Of a DNA stretch of 64,000 nucleotides, positions 1 to 12,578 are shown piece after piece. Position 1 is the stretch's first letter; every line of letters begins with the position of its first letter. Origin of the DNA: Riptortus pedestris (Eukaryota > Arthropoda > Insecta > Hemiptera > Alydidae); NCBI GenBank assembly GCA_019009955.1, contig CM032228.1, forward strand, positions 175,101,501 to 175,165,500, in the 5' to 3' direction. The position numbers and the translations under genes were made by a program. A model generated the notes under the pieces. The model was given only the letters and a program-made list of their open reading frames with translations, was not told where the DNA came from and ran no database searches.

Positions 1-2
1 TT

Positions 3-680
3 CCAACTGATTTGAAGACTTTCAAGGGTACCATGAACATTCATCAAGTAGTATGGGAGAAAGGCGAAAAATACGTTTCGATGAAAAGCTTAAGTTGTTT
101 TGAAGGTAAAACATACACGATAGGGACTCATTATTCTGTACAGAATGAGGATACAGTCTATGAAAAGAAGAAACTGGCCAAACCTGGCCACAAATCAATT
201 AGGAAAGTGAAAACCAAAGCTAATCAAAAAGCAGCTGATAAATCAAACTCGCCCGTCCAACGTCCTTTACTTTCATCGGAGTACAATATATCTATAGAAC
301 GAAAAAACCTTCAAAATACCAGCGTTCCAAAAGAAAATTTTCGTACTAAGGAGGATGCTCAGCGAGAAAACAAACCTGTGAGTCACTCAGTAGAAAATCT
401 TGGGCCAGAAACTGCTCTAGATTTTGCTCCAGAAACTATTCAACTTGACAACAGTTTAACTGTAAATAACAATGTCCCATTGCTAAGCAAAAAACTCACC
501 ATCACTAAAGGGCTTTGCTACCACTGTGGTGGCGCTATAGAGTCTACTAAAGTCGGCCGTTCATGTGACGTATGTGAAAATTATTTGTATCATGAGGTGT
601 GCATTTCTAAAACTCAATTAGTAGATATTGGTGATTTTGAATTTTTTATGTGCAAGAAATGCGATGATGTTTTAAAGTAA
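3..680 (+). CDS. 3' end of a gene for a protein with a C-terminal PHD-type zinc finger (partial)
   Basis: The frame is open from the window edge (codon at 3) to TAA at 678-680, so the start lies outside; the first ATG inside is at 33. Numbering from the TTG at 12, the last 55 residues hold a C4HC3 pattern: C169-x2-C172, C185-x2-C188, H194-x2-C197, C214-x2-C217, the spacing of a PHD finger, a fold that usually binds histone tails or proteins. Residues 1-45 (TFKGTMNIHQVVW, then SLSCFEGKTY) resemble, from memory, a segment found in uncharacterised animal proteins, some possibly transposase-derived; this link is weak. The middle (50-165) is polar, low in hydrophobic residues and probably disordered. 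No clear AATAAA follows within 60 bases. It is either a host gene's last exon or the tail of a domesticated transposon protein. The Zn pattern is seen; the function is inferred. Confidence 0.6.
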   Translation, partial: PTDLKTFKGTMNIHQVVWEKGEKYVSMKSLSCFEGKTYTIGTHYSVQNEDTVYEKKKLAKPGHKSIRKVKTKANQKAADKSNSPVQRPLLSSEYNISIERKNLQNTSVPKENFRTKEDAQRENKPVSHSVENLGPETALDFAPETIQLDNSLTVNNNVPLLSKKLTITKGLCYHCGGAIESTKVGRSCDVCENYLYHEVCISKTQLVDIGDFEFFMCKKCDDVLK

Positions 681-745
681 ATTGTGATATTAAATTATTT
701 TTTATTTCAAAGTTCTAAATCAGACAAGACCAATGAATCCTAGTC

Positions 746-1232
746 ATAAAAAGTCCGTCACGCAGGAGCTGCGTAAACTAAGCAGATTTCCCACGTGAAG
801 TTTTACAATAGAGAAATCTGCCTAATAACGACTGAAGTAGTAAGAAACCTCTAAACCTATTCAAGATGGATGAATAGTTCCGGAAACGGCCGCCAGAGCT
901 CTCGGCGAAAAGTCCGAACATAGCCAACTCTTGCCGACCACACGCAGAATACAAATGCAAATATCTCGGTTAATATTCAAGATAGGGAATAAATGTGTAT
1001 AACAATATTTATAGTAAAATTAATTTGCAATAAGATTGATTCTTTACAATATTTCGATCGGACGTATAGTAACGGAGATATTTTGAATTTTCGAAAATCC
1101 TCCCCTCTAAACCCCCCTCCCACTGGCCCGATTTCAGCCATTAACGAACTTGATCTTTCATTTTACATAAAACGACCAAATATCGAGTTTGGTAATGCTC
1201 AAACAAAAATTGCGACCGCTAGAGCGGTAACA

Positions 1233-1326
<94 letters not shown>

Positions 1327-1448
1327 AACGGACCTCATTTTCGTCATCTACTAGGCAGGATCGATGGACATTTGAAGAAAAATTTCGAAAATTCCGTCAT
1401 GAGTACAACCTCAATAGCTGATTTCCCTTCAGGGAAATCTACTAAAAA
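746..1448 (+). mobile_element. HINE-like element, copy 1 (short form, both ends)
   Basis: Begins AAAAGTCCGTCACGCAGG, whose ACGCAG/CTGCGT forms a small hairpin. Subterminal AGCAGATTTCCC (about 26 bp in) is the inverse of GGGAAATCTACT at the 3' end, one base off the GGGAAATCTGCT of other copies. The 3' end folds into a hairpin, AGCTGATTTCCC..GGGAAATCT. Between them lie conserved blocks (TATAGTAACGGAGATATTT; GCGACCGCTAGAGCGGTAACAGAC), then (TA)n 1236-1281 and (GA)n to about 1320, then GAACGGACCTCATTTTCGTC. Subterminal repeats, internal microsatellite and 3' stem-loop are the published hallmarks of DINE-1/Helentron-associated (HINE) elements. No protein is encoded. The family link is structural inference; a snap-back MITE is the alternative. 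Confidence 0.7.
1236..1320. repeat. Compound (TA)n(GA)n microsatellite inside HINE-like copy 1
   Basis: About 23 TA units pass directly into about 20 GA units. It occupies the position where every HINE-like copy carries a TA repeat; the GA part is unique to this copy. Confidence 0.95.
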
Positions 1449-1972
1449 TTAATCTTTGTTAATTTTAAATTATTAGTAAATTTATAAAAAAAAATAATTA
1501 ATGAAGAATGTTTTATTTATCAACCTAAGTTTTCAAAAGCATAATTAAGAGGGAAGTTCACCTACTAGATGAATTGACAGCTTTTTGGACGAAATTGGGA
1601 TTACAACATGGATTTTCAAGTAATCAAAGGTAAAATAAGAAAAGAGAAAAGGTCCAAAGTTTGATTTGTTTGGAAATAACTGATGCTGAATAAGTTAAAT
1701 AACAAGTACGAATAAATGACGAGGACGAACAAATGACAAATCACTAAGAAAGATACATCAATGTCATTCGTTCACTAAAGCGTCATTCGTTCACCTTGAT
1801 GTTTTATTAATTATTTTTTATTTCAATAAATAAACATATTCTTGTACGACGGACAACTGAAATTTAATCTAAACAGGTGAAAGGTATTTGATGATTTTTT
1901 TGGAGATCTTATAATGACTTTTAGTTTCTTTAAAAAGCTGTAATATGGAATACACTTTCCAAGAGAATGACC

Positions 1973-1976
<4 letters not shown>
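1449..1976. other. AT-rich spacer, nothing recognised
   Basis: Between two HINE-like copies. No conserved motif or coding signal was seen. Confidence 0.5.
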
Positions 1977-2025
<49 letters not shown>

Positions 2026-2145
2026 GAACGGAACTCATTTTCGTCATCTCCTGGGTAGGATCGATGGACATTTGAAGAGATTTTTCGAAAATCGCGTCAT
2101 GAGTACGACCTCAATACCTGATTTCCCTTAACGGAAATCTGCTAA
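1977..2145 (+). mobile_element. HINE-like element, copy 2 (3' part only)
   Basis: Starts in the (TA)n tract and runs through GAACGGAACTCATTTTCGTC and the 3' hairpin (TGATTTCCCTTAACGGAAATCTGCTAAAA). The 5' half is missing, so this copy is truncated at its microsatellite. A protein frame read across the TA tract is spurious. Confidence 0.75.
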
Positions 2146-2149
2146 AATG

Positions 2150-2240
2150 AAGAATGTTGATAAAGTCTTGGCGACAGAGTCATAATGAGACTTCTTTATT
2201 TATAAAACGTTTTCGTTGCCCTACCTCTTCAGGCACATAA
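2150..2240 (-). mobile_element. Penelope-like terminal fragment with hammerhead-like core
   Basis: On the minus strand CCTGAAGAGGTAGGGCAACG, then AAAACG and AATAAA, follow the order CTGANGA, short stem, GAAA seen at the termini of the other Penelope-like copies in this window. It abuts the 3' end of HINE-like copy 2. It is short, so assignment rests on the motif order. Confidence 0.45.
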
Positions 2241-2976
2241 ATTTTTATAAAAGCAAGTTATTCGTTTTTAAACCCAAACATTAACAAACATGAAATTTTT
2301 GAATGGCTTATTTTATTTACATTACGCATCAGTTACGCATTACAAATAAAAATCAATATTTTAATTAAAATTTACACATAAAGTTTGTTTTGTCTAAATA
2401 ACTCATTTGAAGTAATAAAATCATTTTTGTAAAATATAGTTAATTTGAATAAAATATGTCATAAGTATTTGTTTTTTAATGGAAACTTAAATAAAAGTTT
2501 CAAAGATTACTTGGATATGTATCTGGATGCCAAGTATCTTATGAATACCTAGGCCATATTTGAAGACCTATCGGACAATAATGAAGTCCTTAAAAACAAA
2601 TATAAATAAAAGACAAATCATGTAAGCCTTATCCCTAGGGAGAAGTTTACCACTTAAAACTTTTATTACTGAAACTTGTTTCAGACAGTAGAATAAGTAG
2701 ACGTGCCCATATCACGCAGTAAGAACGTCACGGCTGTAGGTTCAGACTTATTGCAAACACATTTGTCAACAGTTTACCAAATTGGTTAAAACTATGCCTA
2801 GAACTTTTATTCACTATATGTATGTGTGTATTTTCAAAAGCAATAATTGCAAATGGATGGGAATAACTTGGATACACAATGCATTGATGAAAAGTTATCC
2901 TAAGGATCACAAAAACTTACAAATAGTATTCAATGTCTCGCATAGGCTGGTTATAGTGGCAAATGAAGCATGCGCC
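2241..2976. other. AT-rich sequence, nothing recognised
   Basis: Short reading frames at 2728-3113 on both strands have no recognisable domain and are probably chance. Confidence 0.5.
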
Positions 2977-3047
2977 ATTCCTGAGAGAGTGCAAACAGTT
3001 ATACTGATCATATCATTTACAACAAAGAAAATGACAATCCTTATATC
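2977..3047. repeat. 71-bp direct repeat, left copy (candidate target-site duplication)
   Basis: Begins ATTCCTGAGAGAGTG and ends GACAATCCTTATATC. It matches 5140-5210 along its whole length with around ten differences. The pair brackets the R2-like relic. Confidence 0.75.
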
Positions 3048-5139
3048 TTTTAACAATTTATTTGGGATTTCATACGAAACAAATACACAAAAATAAATAC
3101 AAAATATATACAATAAGCGATTATCAATATCACAATATATTGAGGTTCAAAACAACTCCTTACATAAACTGGGGGCTCCCTAACCCCAACATTATCCCAA
3201 AGGGACTTTATTAATAAAGATGCAAGCACCCTGAGAAGGAGTTCAGCCTATCTACTTGTCAAAAAAAAAAAAATAATAAAACAAGAAAAAAAACAACAAC
3301 AAAAAAGCATAAAAAATAACAAATGCCGCTACACATCTTGGCCTTGGAAATCGTTCGGCAAGAGGAGTTCCTCTTCCAGCCTCAGCCAGTGCTTGTCTTC
3401 ACACAGTTGTCCATTCTTCACTGCAAATACGCCCCAGACTGTCAGGAACCACGAAGAACAAGGATGCTGATCCACAGCATTGCTGTACTGCTCACGCCAA
3501 AATCCCGCAATTCGTTGACACTCTTCTTACACCAGACACCTTTGTAAGGCAGGGTCACTGGGAGTACTCGGGCCATGCCTGGCTCAACCTCGGCGAGCTG
3601 GGCAACCACCCTCTTCTGCTCCAACCTGTTGAATTTCTTTTTCATCCTTTGAAATATCTCCTCCAATGAACTTACTGCAGTAATTATATGAATATCAATG
3701 ATTGCCACACTTGTTCTCCACTTTACAACTATGTCAGGCGGAAAGGACCCAACAGAGGTGACGAATATATAAAGCCCTGCCTTACAAAGTGAACCACTTC
3801 TTTATGTCAACGGATTCGAAGTCTCCTGGTAGCGAAACAGTGGCCTAAAACATGAGCAGCCGTTTCCAACACTCCACAGCCTGATCGGCACATGGGTGTC
3901 CTAATCCTATCCGGCTTACCACGAGATGTCCTCACCCGGGTAGGAATAGCCCCACCTACAATTTTGGTAAATGCCTTCCAGTTAAATCCTCTGCTCTTGA
4001 ACGTGTCCATCCTGTACCTTGCAACATTCACTCATGTCCTTGCAGTCTATACTCGCATTCAATTCATTCATGCAAAGCTCATGCACAATTACAATATTAA
4101 CCGGAGACACCAACCCACCACCCAAACCACTCATTACCCCAAGCGATGCTCCTCAGATATCCAAATCATCCTGCAGTTTCTGTAGCCTCCTTGCTCTAAA
4201 GAATGGAACGACGCGACGAAGGGATCCCCAGACCACTGTCAAGCCTAGATGCACAAATAATTGCATTGCAAGATCCATAAGGGAGATGCACCCACTTACG
4301 TACTGAAGCCCATATACTTATATCCGTCCGACGAACGGAAGAGCGGAGATAGAGGGTCACCCTTCCTGACACCACATCCAGGCAGAATGTCCCCCGAACA
4401 CCGCCCTCTGGCACAAATCACCAAGTTGCCTCCAAATAGACACCTTCATGGTACCTACAGAATCCTAGCGGCAGACCCCTCCCCTGGCAACAGCCAGGAT
4501 CGCATGACGACTGACTAAATCAAATGCCTTCTTGACATCCAGAACTGCGAGACATAAATCCATTCTCTTCCTCAATGCATACCGGAGCTCTGAGTCATCA
4601 AGCAAAATACATTGGTGGCAGCACCATCAACGTCCATTACAAACACTTTTTGCTCCGGAACATGCCGAACATCAGTCTAAATGCCAAGATTGTATGGAAA
4701 TGTTGAACTATAACAAACACCAGTGCAATCGACCGGTAGTCGCCAGAACCAGTCGGACTGTCCGATTTCGGGATCATCGTGACGCGCGCACGAAGCTGCC
4801 CTTTAGGAGCCTTCCCTACTGCTAAAATGCAGTTAAGAACAGCCTCGCGCAGCACACCAGAAATCCCCCTCCTCTAAGCAATGGTGATACCATTCAACGC
4901 AGCCACTGTATCGGTTCCGGGTAAATGCTTAGCAGTCTCCTCCGGCGTGATAGGCACCCATATTCCTGGGGCAACATCAATCGAGGAGCCCTTCATTGAC
5001 TACAACACTCTTCCATAATAGGTGTCCAATAGGCCTCTAACTCGTCAACGTCATGCGCGTCTCCAGGCCGGATCTCCCCTAGGATCTCAGCCACGGCAGC
5101 CTTCTTATTCTTCTTCCAAAGAAGAACCCCACGCCGTGG
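3048..5139 (-). pseudogene. Decayed R2-like non-LTR retrotransposon (RT plus restriction-like endonuclease)
   Basis: Read on the minus strand, pieces occur in the order of an R2-clade ORF. Pre-RT segment near 5130-5060. RT with VTMIPKSD and DYRSIAL (about 4760), catalytic motif A LDVKKAFD (about 4535), and GVRKGDPLSPLF (about 4350). Then a C-x3-C-x7-H-x4-C knuckle (CRSGC..H..C, about 3900-3860) and a PD-x(n)-D endonuclease motif (PPDIVVKW..AIIDIH, about 3740-3690). The FADD motif C is missing; the sequence jumps from motif B to YKYMG, so that part is deleted. Stops and frameshifts break every domain. The 3' side (3250-3330) is A-rich on the plus strand. R2-type proteins prime reverse transcription at a cut DNA site. 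The element is 5'-truncated at 5139 and flanked by 71-bp repeats, as after target-primed insertion. The flanks are not 28S rDNA. Confidence 0.8.
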
Positions 5140-5210
5140 ATTCCTGAGAGAGTGTATGGAGGTATACTGAACATATCATTTATAACAAAGAAAATGACAA
5201 TCCTTACATC
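5140..5210. repeat. 71-bp direct repeat, right copy (candidate target-site duplication)
   Basis: Partner of 2977-3047. ATTCCTGAGAGAGTG at the left end, GACAATCCTTACATC at the right. Confidence 0.75.
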
Positions 5211-8200
5211 CCTTAAATCCCGCCTCAGGTCATTAAAGTGTCAGTTGGTAATTCTTTTCACTTCAGGAGTAGTGGAGAAAAATGGCAGTATTAAACTATT
5301 GAGATCCTCGCCTACAATCACCACTTGATGAAGAATATTGTGGAAGATCACTCGACACCGCTGGGGCCGAGTTCTAAAACCAGTAATGAATTCCCAGTGA
5401 ACCTGAAACTGGCCTTAGAAAGTTATAGTACAATTATTATCTACTTCAACACAGATGAGTCATAGTATTTTAGAAATGGTGGCCTAAATAAAGACATAAT
5501 TTTTTTCAAATAAACAAAATCAGGAACTTTCTCACCATCCTTACTAACGTTTGGCAGTTACTTACTTTATGTATGACTTATTAGTACTTTTGTAATATGT
5601 TATTAAGAGGCTCCTTTTGATCTAAATAAACTGAGGTGAGGTTTTTGAAAGTTAAAAATTGCTAATTTCTCCATCATTATTAGAGGATACAGAAGATTTG
5701 AACAGCATCGTTATGGTTAACAGATCTATAAATTATTTGTATGTGTCTTAAAAGTGAAACAGTTTTAAATGAATTGCATGCAAAACATTTTGTATATGCA
5801 TTTAATTTAATACGATGACAACAAACCATGTGAAGTCAACATCTGATTATTCAAATTATTCACTGATATATGAAAATTGTACGAAAAAAATATCACACAC
5901 GGCAAGTTTAAAGGCAATTTGAGGACCCAAAAATAATAAAATAAAACTTAAGAGCCATTAGCCTCTTTGATATTTTACATCTCAAGAATATGCAGTGATG
6001 TCATACTAAAATGTACTGACGTCACTAAGAAAGTATAAAGCCTATAAAAGAACTGGCTAGATAGCTGTGGTCATAACTTGCAATGTTATTTCAAATGATG
6101 GAGTCCATAAAACGTTTCACCCCCCTCAGATACATCATAGGGAGCAACCGAGACAGTTGGCTGAATCATCAAGCACTTTACAAGATAGATCTTCTCTACT
6201 AGTGCTGAGCAAAGTAGAGTAATTGTTTGTAACAGGATCACGCTTGGAATGATGTATTAAACCACAAAGACCAAAATTTAGTAGACTTTTACAACAGCCA
6301 AGGAGGCATAACAATCTCTGTTAAAAACAAGGAATTTCATTTTAAGGCGTTCGTCCTCAAGTGTTCAAGTCAAGATTAGAAATACACACAACAATAAAGC
6401 TTAACCCTTGATTTAATACTTAGTTATTGAATGAATGTGGCCTCCTGTACTTTCTTTACTTTATATTTTCGATCAAGTTCATATGTATTAGCATTGAAGC
6501 TGCAGCACACTAAATAGTTTATTAATTATTCATTTTATGTTTTTAATTTGTAGCACGTATTTTTAAATAAAATATGAGTTTCCATGTAATCACTTACCGT
6601 TTTCAGAAAGTAAGTTATCAAGGACTCTAACATTAACGGATAATTATTTTAATATGACTCGAAATATATTCGTGATACCCACGAATAATACATTTTTTTA
6701 ATCCCGTTTAAGGGAGACATTAGTTTAATGGCATAAATTTAACAAAACTTAATTGAATATTCATTTTTGAAAGATTCATAAACACCATGTTTTTTCTATA
6801 AAATATCTCATTTGTTTTTTTTTCCATCCAAGAATGTAAAAAATGAATTAAACATCATTGTTTGGCGTCATTTTAATTCATGCGATCAATGACAACGGTT
6901 AAGCTGTTTAATTCAAAGTTTAACAAAACGAATTTATATCACTGGGAATTTAAACTTAAATTATAGGGGAAAATTTTAAATTACTTCGGAAATTGCGTTC
7001 AGAGATCAATTATCGGTTTATATACTTACACCAATGGAATACTGAATTTACTACAGATGCATTAGTTAGAGAGTTCAGAAGTATACTTAAAACAATACTT
7101 ACTTACAAAACAATCATGGTCCATTTTTTCCTTTTGGAAGTATTCTTAAAATATAGAGCCAGTCTTAAATTGAAAAAGAATAAATTAAATTTTGTTTTTT
7201 AATTTCATAAGGTATCATAACATTTATGCTAATGGCCATCATAAAATGAACCTGGAAGTTATTCCAATTTTAAGCAGCTCTAAGCCCAATAATGTATATT
7301 ATTTGTGAATATTTCTGTTTGGTAGAGGATCTTATATGTTTTTAACTTCTCTGTGGCTTCGCCTTTGCACACGCTAAACCAAAAACGAAATGTTGAACAC
7401 AAATGTTTCTTATAACTGTAATAAGGAACTGAAAATATAAAATAAGCTATTTTTAGTACTGAAAATACACAGAACTAGGACATCATTGGTTTTAGCTCCG
7501 AATCCTTCTTTGGCAGGGCTTGAAATGCGCCATGAAGGACTGTTCACTGCCGTGACCGATAACCCTTACTGCATTGGCTTTTAAATCTTCAACAACATTT
7601 ACTTTGAACAATATGATATGACCAAATCTACACATTGGTAACAGATCACACACCCGAATTATACATTTTTAATTATTAATACTCCTTACCTGACATGCTC
7701 TATGTACAATCTTTTGTAAGGGCTGGACTACAACACTGTACGGAGTCTGTATCCTGACCAGATTTTCTCAGGCTTTCTTAACCCTGTTATGCTAAAAGGT
7801 TTATCAACTAAAGGCAATATTCTTCTTGCCCCAATACGTGACGTTACACAGAAGGAAAATAAACGGAACCAATTCTTTATTGTTCTACCGGTTTCACATC
7901 TTTCTTGATCCTCACAAAGAGCATTTTCTACATAAGCGTACATAATAATTGTTCCAATGCTCCCCGCTGATGAAGCCATAAATTACATAAATGATAAAAA
8001 GATTAATCGAGGACCATAGTAAGATGTTACATTCGAAATTAATCATCCTTGAGCATCGATATAAAAACGTGAGTTAAAAAATAATTTTTAGATTTTTGAT
8101 TTCTCTTTTTTGCAACCTTAATTATATTTTAATTATGTGAATTTCTGCATTATTCTTCGGCTTGGGTATTTTTTCTCTTATCAGTAAATGAAAAAAACGT

Positions 8201-10289
8201 GACTGATTTTAAGTGAATTGTAGCAATATCATTGTCATATATTTAAATAATGGAAAGTTAATAACTATTGGTAGAGGAGAAAGATAGCATTAGAAGCAAA
8301 CATTGTGATAGAACACTGCTAGGATGCTTAACCTTTACGTGTATTAATTCAATAAAAATGTTTCATCTTTCTAAAACTGTACAAATTAAGTAATAACTGA
8401 TTGAATTGTGTTCCAACACGCAATGCAAACTAGAGAAAGGACAGCCGAATCTCTACTATAATGTTCCATAGGAGACAAGAGATGTTAAAAAAAGAACAAA
8501 GGCATTATCACAACTAATAAAAGAAATGACAAGTTTTTATATATATTTTTTTTTTGTGAAGGGAATTATAAAAGAGGAATGGTTAAATTAGCAGAGGTAA
8601 TCGTCGAAGCTTAGTCTGCAAAATGAGAACAATAAATAAACGGAGGCTCCTGTCTTAGTACGTGAAGAGAGCTGCTGTATTTTTTTAATGTAAGAGGAAA
8701 GCTGGAATAAAAGTGGAGGCTCCTTAAAAAGTATATTTAAGACATAGAAGCTCCCTAGCTGGAAGCTTGCCAATGATAGAACATCATTTAGTTAAGTGGA
8801 GCTTTGAAGATCTTTCTAGAGAGCGCTACTTACCCGCCAAAATACCCTCTAATGCCGGAAAACACCACGAATGCTGAGCACATCTCGTAGCTTTTTTGCA
8901 CTTTTTGCTCGTTTCTTGGCTGATAATGCTCCTCTTCAGGAAAGAATACATCTGAGACTATGATGAACGCTATAAAATGTTGAATGCTACTGTAAAATAT
9001 CTCCTAGCTACTAAGAGAAGATAGAATTTCAACAGCTCTTACAATACATTCCTTTTTTTTCGGGGAACACATAATATTTAAAAATGTTTCTTTTAATTCA
9101 AGATTTTTAAGTGATGGAAATTGAGGCAGGTTCAAATATTTTTCAATTATTTAATTTTCATATTTAGTCATAAATGAATATTCGTTTAATTAATTAGAAC
9201 CATTAATTCATAGCAAGCTTTGAGATACCATACTCATAAACTTAATTATCTTAAATTATTAATTTTTTTTTATTTCTGTAACAAAAATTAATTTTGATCA
9301 TGGTTATATTTTTATACAGGGTGGTAACCTGTAGAAAACGCGTCCCAATTAACCATGGTTGCAAATAGTGCAAATTAATAAATAATAATAATAATGTTTT
9401 TATACATGCAGCCCAAAGCCAGATCGAGATTAACTAAATCTGTCTTAAGTCACAAGCTAAAGAAAATATGAAATACAAGAACCAAAATTGCACAAAATCT
9501 CCTTAATATCAGGGACTTACTTTATTCAATTTAGTTTTTAGTTTTCCTATTATTTGAGATAAGTGCATACGTATACACATCATGCCAAAAAACCTAGTCA
9601 AAATGGGTTCAGGGAAAGTCAAAACGGAAAATCCAATAGATATCTGAAAAGCGGAAATTTTTGAAATTTCAACATGTCCTTTATTTCGTTGGAGGGAAGA
9701 AAAAACGAAAATAATTGAACATTTGAAAATTGTTGAAGTATTACGCTTCTTACCGTCGGGCACACGATCCTATAAATAACTGTTTAGTGGTGAGGGGTAA
9801 CTCATACTAGGGGAGTAACGGAAATAATAAGAAGCCATATCAGCCATAGGATAGATAATCTCTCTTCTTTAGGTCAAATGCTAGAAGAAGAAAAAAAAAA
9901 CAATATGACAATGTTCATATTATCTTCCTTCTCACCCGTTCATTGGCCTTTGGGAGGCCTATGAAAGTTTAGACAGCCTAAATATAGTTGGAATACCAGA
10001 GACGATTATCAAATCAAATTATCGGTACGCGAGAATAACTCTATTGGAGACATTTTGTAAGTTTATATCCAGAATTATTTTATTTATTTATTATTAGTAG
10101 GCACCGACCTCGCGAGAGTTGTTTGTGCAGTCGTTAGGTGGTGTGACGTCCATTTTCTTTGTCCTTCTTTTCTTCAACAGTCCCTTTCTTAGGAGATCCC
10201 GTCCTTCCATCGTCGCCTATGTTTCATATCTTCTATTTCCTTAAATCGCCGATTGTGTTTCAAATAACAATATAATACAATCCAGAGTT
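5211..10289. other. Long AT-rich stretch with no recognised gene
   Basis: No conserved domain was found. A 83-codon frame on the minus strand (7979-7728, first residues MASSAGSIGTIIMYAY) shows no family resemblance and ends before a CAG|GTAAGG-like donor. It could be a host exon but is unsupported. A short AAT repeat sits at about 9380-9395. The rest is low-complexity A/T sequence. Confidence 0.4.
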
Positions 10290-10500
10290 AGTGTCCCTAA
10301 TGGCTTTGATGCTCCCACTAGCTTGTGTCATGACGGTCCATTGCCTCATATACTGTTTAACCTCACCCTAAAAGTGGCAATTGGAAAAAGTGATGACAAA
10401 CCTTGGTGGTATCATATACAACAGGCTCTCAGAGTACACTATGTATGCTGACTATGCAACTGTCATTACTTAGATTTGTGATATGGCAAAATTTGCACAA
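10290..10500 (+). pseudogene. Non-LTR reverse transcriptase fragment
   Basis: In shifting plus-strand frames, PHILFNLTLKVAI (like the G-D-G-L-S-P-x-L-F-N-L motif B) is followed about 25 codons later by IIYNRLSEYTMYADYATVI, matching the AYADD-type motif C of insect jockey/RTE-like elements with the second catalytic Asp changed to Tyr. A frameshift separates the two. No other domain survives nearby, so it is a small dead piece. Clade assignment is uncertain. Confidence 0.55.
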
Positions 10501-12578
10501 TTAAGGGAACAAAATAACTTTAGAAAATACTAACTACATGAGATTCTCTGGACAGGGCGGACAGGGCAGTTGAAGTGGGAGGATTGGGAGGTGAGCAACG
10601 GTCTAAGAGCAGAGGGTAGAATGGTCTGATGGACCAGATGTCCACCAAATATATCCTTTCCAAAGGGATCTCCGACAATTCTATATGACAGATGAAACCT
10701 TTAAGAAATACTGGTGTGGAACGTAAGAACACGGAGAAAGACATTTGGATCTCTGAAATGCAGAGAGAAGAAGCCCAACAGAAGTAGAAATGCAACACAT
10801 TTGAAATGAGAATGAAGGCAGCCAGGCTAACATCATCCTGAATGTAGAATAAACCAGGTCGTGCTAGGCAAAGTAGCTGACCCAGAGAGAGGTTGGTGGA
10901 TAGCCTGTAGCCAACTTGCGCAGTGCAGCTTGGAGGTCCCTACAGGTTGCATGGAATGATTTAGATTGAGACTGTGTTCCAGTTAAACTATATATTCAGA
11001 GGGAATGTTGGTCTCTTAGGTAAAGGGGCAATAAGTAGTTTGCGGATTGGAGATGATTTCTTTCACACTTTTGGTATTTTTCTTTCTTGGAACCATTTTT
11101 CACTTTAGCGGCCACATTGTTCGACTTCCCCTGTCTAATTCACTATCGGACTAGATTAAGGATGCTTTTTTTTAATTATTTTTCTTGAACAGCCTTATTT
11201 TTGCATCAATTCCAAATTAATAAATTGAAAAATCGAAATTTTGTTTTTTTTCTTTTTCTTTAGCATCACAAGGTCCTATTCATTAACAAATAATGATGAA
11301 ATTGTAATGATCTCTGATATAAAATAAAATTGATTTCTCAAACCTGTGCTGATTTCAAAACTACCTAGAAGAACCTTGCTAGTCATACGATGTTTCGAAA
11401 TCATGGTAGAAACTCAAAGCCGGAAAAAAACATAGTAAAACGCACCTATATTTGTGACAACAATAAAACAATCGATTTTTAGTTCAAAAGGAATTTCAAC
11501 TTGCAGACAATACATGATGATACTACATATATATATTGAAGAGCGGCGTAGGAAAAAAAGTTATCAGAAAGTTACATTTGACAGAAAGAGCAAAAGAAAG
11601 ATGGTGTGATGGGTTTTTTCTTGAGTAATGACAGGCAAACCTTAGAGAGTAATAATTGGTTTAAAATGAGGATATAATACAGAAAAATAAATGTGTTTTT
11701 GTCGAATAACATAAATCCGGAAATATGATTATATCTTCATTATACACCATGGTTAGATCCTTAGGCGGATTCATGGTGAGAATGACTTATTGTCATCATC
11801 ATCATCAAGAGCAAATGGTGACTCCTTGTAATCGGGTTCTATTGGAAGATTCATTTTTTATATTACTGCGCATTTCGAAATCCATAAAGTCCTCCAAAAA
11901 GTAAATTTGTGCCTTCTTCCTCTCCTTTGCTCAATAAACTTATCACGGATAACATCCGTGATTTGAATCATCCAGCTACTAACAATATTGATGCCGTGTA
12001 TTTTGATAACTAGTCAGTCTCCCGATAACTGGCCTACATCAAAGGCTATCGAATTTTTGAGTTTGAAGTTCCCATTCTAACTGGGTGGTGTATGATTCAC
12101 ATAGTAAACATTTATCTTTATATGTAGGAAAATTATGGATATAAAACTTTCTAGGACTAATATACTAAAGTCCCTAACGGACGCTCATGAACATACAAAA
12201 TAAGTTTATTTGCCAATTTAAGCATAATTGATTTAAATTTAATTGAGTTAATATGGTTATACCGTTTTGAATACTTTCCTTGGGATAAATAAAGATTTAA
12301 TATTTTTACTGTAAAAATAAGACATTATTATATAAATTATTGAATTCAGACCAGGATATCAACTAGATCTTTAGAAATACCGTTGAGAACTATAATGTTA
12401 CGAGATGATGGTTTGCATGATGGGAAGGCTTAGGAAACCTGTTAGGCTTCAATGCTCTAATGTTTACAATCTTATCAAATAATGTTGCCTTAGAGACTAA
12501 TCAGTCATTTGTTATACAGGTCATCTGCATGAAAACTTCTTAAAGTAACATTCCTAATGAAATGGGTCAATTTACAGG
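10501..12578. other. No recognised gene; small hairpin at 11943-11963
   Basis: AT-rich sequence. ATCACGGAT-AAC-ATCCGTGAT at about 11943-11963 is a perfect 9-bp stem with a 3-nt loop. A CAT repeat lies near 11790-11806. A 92-codon minus-strand frame at 10520-10798 shows no domain. Confidence 0.4.

Noticed and set aside
993..1283. Frame ending in an (IY)n peptide
   Set aside because: It is read from the (TA)n tract of a HINE-like copy; the same artefact occurs at 1823-2071, 24751-24933, 25960-26169, 32288-32515, 57898-58098 and 58984-59250.
746..1448. HINE-like copies as classic terminal-inverted-repeat MITEs
   Set aside because: The inverted repeats are subterminal on the 5' side and no constant multi-base target duplication was found; the DINE-1/HINE layout fits better.
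2977..5210. 71-bp direct repeats as LTRs
   Set aside because: The enclosed coding remnants are of non-LTR, restriction-like-endonuclease type, and the repeats lack TG..CA ends.
7728..7979. 83-codon minus-strand frame as a host exon
   Set aside because: No recognisable domain, and the donor-like site lies beyond the stop; left as unsupported.
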